Shown: positions 7,884-12,049 of the stretch, piece after piece
Numbering within the stretch: the stretch's first letter is position 1
Layout of the letters: the number at the start of each line of letters is the position of its first letter
Assembly: GCA_031286975.1 (NCBI GenBank)
Contig: JAITTM010000140.1
Coordinates: 1 to 12,049 of the forward strand
Origin: Coriobacteriales bacterium
GTDB taxonomy: Bacteria; Actinomycetota; Coriobacteriia; Coriobacteriales; UBA8131
DNA length: 12,049 nucleotides
Reading direction: 5' to 3'
Made by a program: the position numbers and the translations under genes
Notes under the pieces: model-generated
Database searches by the model: none
What the model was told of the DNA's origin: nothing
The model's input: only the letters and a program-made list of their open reading frames with translations

Positions 7884-9428
7884 ATGGATACGCAAAAAAC
7901 AACACGCGACATCGTTCAATTGCAGCGCGACTACCAGGCGGGTTTTGAATCCCTGGGTGGTGATGTCGCCGGCAGACTGGCCTATCAGCACTATCTTTGC
8001 GGCTCGACCGCCATCTATCATGGCAACGTCATCGGCTCCTGCTTCCTGCCAAAACTCTGGGACATGCCCACCCTGGCCTTCTTTGATGAACTCACAGCAA
8101 CCACCTATCGCATCCTGCAAAAGGCCGCGGATCACTTTTGCAACGACCCCGCCTATCGCGCGCTTTTTGGCTTTTCTCCCCTGCTTGACTACCTGATCTG
8201 CCTGCCCACCGGCTACGACTGCGTGATCCCCATCACCCGTATCGACCTGTTTTTTGATGAGAAGACCCTGGATTTCAAGTTCTGCGAATTCAATACCGAC
8301 GGCACCAGCGCCATGAACGAGGATCGCGAGATCGTCAACGGGCTCGCGCTCACGGAGACGTTTTGTCTGGCGGGACAGCGCCAGCGCATCGAGCCTCAGG
8401 AGTTGTTCGATCCCTGGGTTGAGAAGTTCCTCGCACTGTATGCCAGCACCCCCCAGGCAGTCGCAGATCCCACCGTGGGCATCATCGACTACACCAAAAG
8501 CGCCACCATCTATGAATTCGAGGAGTTTCGCAAGCGCTTTGAGCAGCGGGGCTACACCTGCATCATCAGCGACATCACTGAGCTCAGCTACCACGACGGA
8601 GCGCTCTATGGCAGGGACGTGAACCCCGAGCACCCCGCTTATGGCACGGCGCACAGACTCGATGCCGTCTATCGCCGCGGTGTCACCGCAGAGATCATGC
8701 TCGAACTCGAAGCTGAGCCACAAGAGGCGCAAAACGCGCTGCTGGATGGCGCACGCCCGAGCCACACGCTGCACGGCGCACTCGCTCTTGTCCACGCCGT
8801 ACGCGATAAGGCTATTTGCATGCTGGGTGGTTTTGTGACGCAGATCGCCCACTGCAAGCAGATATTCAGTATCCTGCATCTGCCGCAGACCGCGGAGTTC
8901 TTGACCGAGGATGAGTGCGCGTTCGTGCGCAGGCATGTGCCCTACACCACGACGCTCAGCAACGAGGACATCGACCTTGCAACCGTGCTGGGCGACAAGG
9001 ATCGCTGGATTATCAAGCCCAAGGACGGCTATGGCTCGGTGGGCGTGTTTGCCGGGCGCGACCAGACGCAGGAGGCCTGGGATGAGCTGGTGCGCGACCA
9101 CAGCGACGGTCGCTACGTGATCCAGACCTATGGCGCGCAATATCAGACGCTCAAGACGCGCCCTCTGCCACTCGATGCAAACGGCTCGTTGCGTTTCGAT
9201 ACGCTCGCAGGGGCACAGGCGGCTCAGCAAGATGGCAGCTTCAACCCGCTGGCGTTGGAGCCTTGGAGCATCCTCACGGGTCTGTATATGTATGGCGGCA
9301 GCTTCAGCGGCGTCTATGTGCGCGCCGGTCAATCCGCGCTCATCGTAGGCTTTCACGGTGGGGTCACCCTCGGCTCCTACCTGGTTGACTACGATGCGCA
9401 GGCAGGTCTGGCACTTCGCACGCGATAG
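7884..9428 (+). CDS. Circularly permuted ATP-grasp / glutathionylspermidine-synthase-like ligase
   Basis: A 514-residue protein that I place, by motif order, with circularly permuted ATP-grasp enzymes, the fold of glutathionylspermidine synthase. Residues E135/N137/D139 in FCEFNTDGTSAMNEDRE resemble the EFNADTPT signature. AVYRRG (Y263-R264-R265) and the AVRDKAICMLGG segment fit the middle of the permuted domain. WIIKPKDGYGSVGVFAG (K378, G382) looks like the ATP-binding lysine and glycine loop, followed by YVIQTY and a Gly-rich C-terminus. Such enzymes form amide bonds through acyl-phosphates. The ATG at 7884 is 4 bases after the gshA stop with only a weak GAAG upstream, so translation probably depends on reinitiation. 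Position suggests that it acts on gamma-glutamylcysteine, adding glycine or an amine in place of GshB. Fold confidence is moderate; the substrate is an inference. Confidence 0.68.
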   Translation: MDTQKTTRDIVQLQRDYQAGFESLGGDVAGRLAYQHYLCGSTAIYHGNVIGSCFLPKLWDMPTLAFFDELTATTYRILQKAADHFCNDPAYRALFGFSPLLDYLICLPTGYDCVIPITRIDLFFDEKTLDFKFCEFNTDGTSAMNEDREIVNGLALTETFCLAGQRQRIEPQELFDPWVEKFLALYASTPQAVADPTVGIIDYTKSATIYEFEEFRKRFEQRGYTCIISDITELSYHDGALYGRDVNPEHPAYGTAHRLDAVYRRGVTAEIMLELEAEPQEAQNALLDGARPSHTLHGALALVHAVRDKAICMLGGFVTQIAHCKQIFSILHLPQTAEFLTEDECAFVRRHVPYTTTLSNEDIDLATVLGDKDRWIIKPKDGYGSVGVFAGRDQTQEAWDELVRDHSDGRYVIQTYGAQYQTLKTRPLPLDANGSLRFDTLAGAQAAQQDGSFNPLALEPWSILTGLYMYGGSFSGVYVRAGQSALIVGFHGGVTLGSYLVDYDAQAGLALRTR

Positions 9429-9455
9429 CTAGTAGCCCGAGTAAGCTAAGACTAC

Positions 9456-9464
9456 TGGTACAAT
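9456..9464 (+). promoter_or_regulatory. Extended -10 promoter for gltX
   Basis: TGGTACAAT gives TGn plus TACAAT (9459-9464), a good extended -10. The -35 position 17 bases upstream (9436-9441, CCCGAG) has no consensus. Initiation near 9471 leaves a leader of about 30 bases before the ATG at 9501. Short arms AGTAG (9431-9435) and CTACT (9452-9456) flank the region, but no T-run marks a terminator for the preceding gene. Confidence 0.55.
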
Positions 9465-9490
9465 GAAACACAACAAAATCGAACCTTATC

Positions 9491-9495
9491 GGAGG
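9491..9495 (+). promoter_or_regulatory. Ribosome binding site of gltX
   Basis: GGAGG lies 5 bases before the ATG at 9501. The HIGH-type motif begins at residue 18, which agrees with this start. Confidence 0.75.
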
Positions 9496-9500
9496 ATCCT

Positions 9501-11084
9501 ATGACCAAACCGGTTCGCGTGCGCTTTGCGCCCTCGCCCACAGGCAATCTGCACATAGGCGGTGCGCGCACAGCCATCTATAACTGGGCATTTGCCAAGA
9601 AGCACGGCGGCACCTTCGTGCTGCGCATCGAGGACACCGACCCTGAGCGCTCAACCGAGGCAAACACCCAACAGATACAACGTTCGCTGCGTTGGCTGGG
9701 CCTCCAGTGGGACGAGGGCCCCGGGGTTGGTGGCTCGTTTGGCCCCTACCAGCAGACCCAACGCTTCGACACCTATGGCAAGGCTTTGGAGCAGCTCAAG
9801 GCGACCGGTGCCGTCTATCCCTGCTTCTGCACCGCAGACGAGCTCGCCGCCAAGCGCGATGCCGGCATGGCGGCCCAGAGCTTCACAGGCTATGACCGCA
9901 GCTGCCGCGGCATCGACGCAGGCGAGGCGCAACGCCGCATCGACGCGGGCGAACCCCATACCTGGCGGCTCAAGGTGCCGCTTGACCACGGCCCGGTGGT
10001 CTTTGACGACCTTGTCTTTGGCAACACCAGCTTTCCTATCGAGCAGCTGGACGACTTCATCCTCATGCGCAGTGACGGCACTCCCACCTACAACTACGTG
10101 GTCTGCATCGACGATGCCTCCATGCAGATAACCCACGTCATCCGCGGCGACGATCACCTCTCCAACACACCCAAACAGATACTGGTGTACGAGGCTTTGG
10201 GCGCCCCTATCCCGCAGTTCGCGCATCTTTCCATGATCCTCGGCGGCGATGGCAAGCGCCTCTCAAAGCGCCATGGCGCAACCAGTGTCGAGGCGTATCA
10301 GGAGCGTGGCTTCTTTCCGCAGGCCCTACTGAATTACCTGGCGCTTCTGGGCTGGTCACTTGACGGCGAGACCACCCTCTTTGATGCTGCTACCCTGGCG
10401 GCGAACTTCTCCCTTGAACGCGTGTCAAAAAACCCTGCGGTCTTTGATGAGACCAAGCTCAACTGGGTCAACAGCAGGTATCTCAAGGAGATGGGCGCTC
10501 CCGCCTTTATCGACGCCTTGCTCCCCTACCTGCAGCAAACGGGCTTCACCCGCGCGGGCAAGGTGCTCTGGGGCATCAAGAAGGATCCCAGCGGCGAGGC
10601 GCCCGACGCGGTGCACGCACTCAGCGGCGAGCCCGCCACGCCCGATGAGGTTGCTGTCGATGTAGCGGCGGAGCGCAGCTGGTACGAGGGCATCTACCCG
10701 CTGGTGGCCGAGCGCGTGAAGACACTCGATGAGGTCTGCCCCCTGATAGCCTATCTCTTTAGCGGCCCCACTGTTGCCCTCGACCAGAAATCTGTGGAGA
10801 AGTGCCTGCAAAAAGAGGGTATCAAAGCCGTCCTGGACCACGTGATTCAGACGCTGCAAGACCCCACACTCGTGTGGGAACACGCGCCTATCGAGGATGT
10901 CCTGCGCCTTGTGCCCGAGAAATTGGGACTCAAGCCCAAGGTGGTGTTCCAGGCTGTGCGCGTTGCGGTCTGCGGCAACATGGTCTCTCCCCCGCTTTTT
11001 GAGTCCTTGGAGTTGCTGGGCAGCGAAAACACCCTTGCCCGCCTGTCAGCTGCCAGGCAGTTACTGGTGCCCTGTAGCAGCTAA
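9501..11084 (+). CDS. gltX: Glutamyl-tRNA synthetase
   Basis: Class I aminoacyl-tRNA synthetase that charges tRNA-Glu with glutamate (and tRNA-Gln as well if the organism relies on GatCAB, which this window cannot show). The Rossmann active site has PSPTGNLHIGG with the HIGH signature as HIGG (18-21), and the KMSKS loop reads KRLSKR (252-257). C108-x-C110-x24-C135 matches the spacing of the zinc-site cysteines in E. coli GluRS. At 527 residues it is longer than the usual 470-500, and the extra length falls mainly at about 350-390, between the stem-contact and anticodon-binding regions, where an Asp/Ala/Pro-rich segment separates LPYLQQTGF from YPLVAERVKTLDEV. It has its own promoter (9456-9464) and ribosome binding site, so it is probably transcribed apart from the thiol genes. 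No intrinsic terminator is seen after the stop. Confidence 0.97.
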   Translation: MTKPVRVRFAPSPTGNLHIGGARTAIYNWAFAKKHGGTFVLRIEDTDPERSTEANTQQIQRSLRWLGLQWDEGPGVGGSFGPYQQTQRFDTYGKALEQLKATGAVYPCFCTADELAAKRDAGMAAQSFTGYDRSCRGIDAGEAQRRIDAGEPHTWRLKVPLDHGPVVFDDLVFGNTSFPIEQLDDFILMRSDGTPTYNYVVCIDDASMQITHVIRGDDHLSNTPKQILVYEALGAPIPQFAHLSMILGGDGKRLSKRHGATSVEAYQERGFFPQALLNYLALLGWSLDGETTLFDAATLAANFSLERVSKNPAVFDETKLNWVNSRYLKEMGAPAFIDALLPYLQQTGFTRAGKVLWGIKKDPSGEAPDAVHALSGEPATPDEVAVDVAAERSWYEGIYPLVAERVKTLDEVCPLIAYLFSGPTVALDQKSVEKCLQKEGIKAVLDHVIQTLQDPTLVWEHAPIEDVLRLVPEKLGLKPKVVFQAVRVAVCGNMVSPPLFESLELLGSENTLARLSAARQLLVPCSS

Positions 11085-11229
11085 GCCTACAGTGTCGCGC
11101 CGGACATATTTGCCGCGCAAAGCGTCTAACCTCGCACTACTGTACGTAATGTGAGGGGGATAACACAATAATGCAGAATAGGGGCAAGCAGATAACCGTA
11201 GTTTTAGCTGAAACAGACTGCGAGAACCG
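11085..11229. other. Convergent intergenic gap, no terminator found
   Basis: This 145-base gap lies between the ends of gltX and the minus-strand membrane protein gene. I see no stem-loop with a T-run on either strand. The clearest symmetry is an imperfect 14-base dyad, GTTTTAGCTGAAAC, at 11201-11214. A plus-strand ATG at 11171 opens a frame that quickly becomes the antisense shadow of the membrane protein gene. Termination here may be Rho-dependent, or the transcripts may overlap. Confidence 0.5.
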
Positions 11230-11964
11230 TCAGACCGCCTTCTCGTATAAACGAGGCTCGACGCGTGCGTGCTTCATGGGGGGAAGCGCCCAGAGCACAG
11301 GCTCGTCGCCCTCGTCCTGCCCTGCCAGAGCGGCTGGCTTGAAGTGCGCGCCGCGATACTCCTGCTTCTCGTGCTGTGTGGTGCCGGAAAGCGCCACTGG
11401 CTCATCTGCCTTGGCAACGAAGGGGGGAGTTGGCACAAGGGGGGCAGCAGCAGGTTGGTCTTGCGCGGTTGGCTGGGGCACGATCTGCTCTGCCTGCTGG
11501 AGCTTCTCCAAAACATCGCGCACCATGCCCAGCGTGAACTCCATGGTCTCAGACTCGTGCTCGATAACCGGCGGATCAACAGGGGGTCCAAACTGCTGAG
11601 CGACAAGCACCTGGCGCGGAGCTGGCTGCGGCTCAGGCTGAGGGGCAAAGGCACCCGTGGTAAACTCCTTGGGAGTCTGCAAAGAGGCGTAGTCGAAGGC
11701 AAACCCCGCCTTTGCACGCAGGGGGTTGAACGCGCAATCCTTGTTCTGGCAGATGCCATTGGCGAGCCTGCGAACCTGCGTGAGCGCGATTATCCAAGCG
11801 GCGAGCGCCAATACGGCAATAGCGACCGCAGCCATGATCGCCAGATCAAGCTTGAACACACCGTTCATACCATTACCGGTAGCAGTCGCAAAAGCCAACG
11901 CGGGGATAATCAGACCCGTAACAAACGTGCCCAGAAAAATCGCCATGCCTCGTTTAATGTCCAT
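11230..11964 (-). CDS. Two-segment membrane protein with Pro/Ala/Gln-rich cytoplasmic tail, unknown family
   Basis: A 244-residue protein I do not recognise. It starts MDIKRG, then has a hydrophobic segment at about 7-28, a short loop, and a second segment at about 41-64 ending in RR (65-66). The charge pattern favours both ends inside the cell. Just after the second segment is a cysteine pair, C72-x4-C77 (GICQNKDC), which could bind metal or form a redox pair. The tail (about 105-244) is rich in Pro, Gln and Ala and probably disordered, apart from a likely amphipathic helix at 140-160 (TMEFTLGMVRDVLEKLQQAE). The ATG at 11964 is preceded by AAGGA (11975-11971) with a 6-base spacer and by a good promoter. 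A plus-strand frame of similar length lies opposite, but it has no ribosome binding site and no domain-like sequence. The first segment could instead be a signal peptide. The gene is convergent with gltX. Confidence 0.75.
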   Translation of the reverse strand: MDIKRGMAIFLGTFVTGLIIPALAFATATGNGMNGVFKLDLAIMAAVAIAVLALAAWIIALTQVRRLANGICQNKDCAFNPLRAKAGFAFDYASLQTPKEFTTGAFAPQPEPQPAPRQVLVAQQFGPPVDPPVIEHESETMEFTLGMVRDVLEKLQQAEQIVPQPTAQDQPAAAPLVPTPPFVAKADEPVALSGTTQHEKQEYRGAHFKPAALAGQDEGDEPVLWALPPMKHARVEPRLYEKAV

Positions 11965-12008
11965 GTGGCGTCCTTCGTTTGAGGAACTCTCGTTTTCAAT
12001 TGCCTCGT

Positions 12009-12037
12009 ATCATAGTCTAACTGCCCTGTTCTCACAA
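12009..12037 (-). promoter_or_regulatory. Promoter of the membrane protein gene
   Basis: On the minus strand TTGTGA (12037-12032, four of six -35 bases) and TATGAT (12014-12009, five of six -10 bases) are separated by exactly 17 bases. Initiation near 12002 gives a leader of about 37 bases before the ATG at 11964. Confidence 0.6.
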
Positions 12038-12049
12038 GCAAATCCATAC

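Noticed and set aside
7608..9356. 582-codon open frame on the minus strand, antisense to the ATP-grasp gene
   Set aside because: It mirrors a GC-rich coding strand, has no recognisable domain or good ribosome binding site, and the plus-strand protein has clear motifs. Long antisense frames are expected with this codon bias.
11242..11255. CTCGT/ACGAG hairpin near the end of the membrane protein gene as a terminator
   Set aside because: It lies within the coding sequence, has a 5-base stem, and has no T-run on either strand.
11171..11599. 142-codon plus-strand frame after gltX starting MQNRGKQITVVLAETD
   Set aside because: Only the first 20 or so codons lie outside the membrane protein gene; the rest is Ser/Gly/Cys-rich shadow sequence. 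A GAGGGGG lies upstream but is too far away. A decayed gene remnant cannot be excluded.
11269..11982. 237-codon plus-strand frame opposite the membrane protein gene
   Set aside because: Its translation is low-complexity, rich in Arg/Leu/Gly, and lacks a ribosome binding site. The opposite strand has membrane segments, a Shine-Dalgarno site and a promoter.

Overview
The window looks like a piece of an anaerobic, moderately high-GC actinobacterial chromosome, most likely class Coriobacteriia. This is inferred from strong G/C preference at codon third positions, a very large two-module acyl-CoA dehydratase activase, a TetR regulator with the C-terminal domain type usual in Firmicutes and Coriobacteriia, and AGGAGG-type ribosome binding sites. 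No marker gene fixes the genus. No rRNA, tRNA, CRISPR array, insertion sequence or phage gene was seen, so this is ordinary chromosome rather than an island.

Layout. At the left edge the first 18 codons of a secreted protein or lipoprotein run leftward off the window (1-56, minus). A 327-base divergent intergenic region follows, with an extended -10 promoter for the leftward gene and a tandem 9-bp repeat array (165-191). Then comes a rightward block: a metal-dependent amidohydrolase (384-1202, TTG start), a TetR-type repressor (1334-1993) with its own promoter and a 34-bp interrupted palindrome placed like an operator, and a 1475-residue acyl-CoA dehydratase activase-like protein (1990-6417) whose start overlaps the repressor stop as ATGA. 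After 58 bases come a glutamate-cysteine ligase (gshA, 6476-7879) and, 4 bases later, a circularly permuted ATP-grasp-like ligase (7884-9428). A separate extended -10 promoter then drives glutamyl-tRNA synthetase (gltX, 9501-11084). At the right edge a two-segment membrane protein of unknown family (11230-11964, minus) has a clear promoter and converges on gltX.

How the genes may work together. The repressor and activase are translationally coupled, so the repressor probably controls its own level and the giant redox ATPase, and perhaps responds to the same acyl-CoA or organic acid. The activase has two complete [4Fe-4S] activase modules joined to dehydratase-like domains in one chain, with no separate dehydratase gene nearby. 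The gshA/ATP-grasp pair looks like a two-step low-molecular-weight thiol (gamma-glutamyl peptide) pathway in which a non-GshB ligase does the second step. gltX is a housekeeping gene with its own promoter. The items most worth following are the repressor palindrome, the fused double activase and the gshA/ATP-grasp pair. None of them is proven to be a new system from sequence alone.
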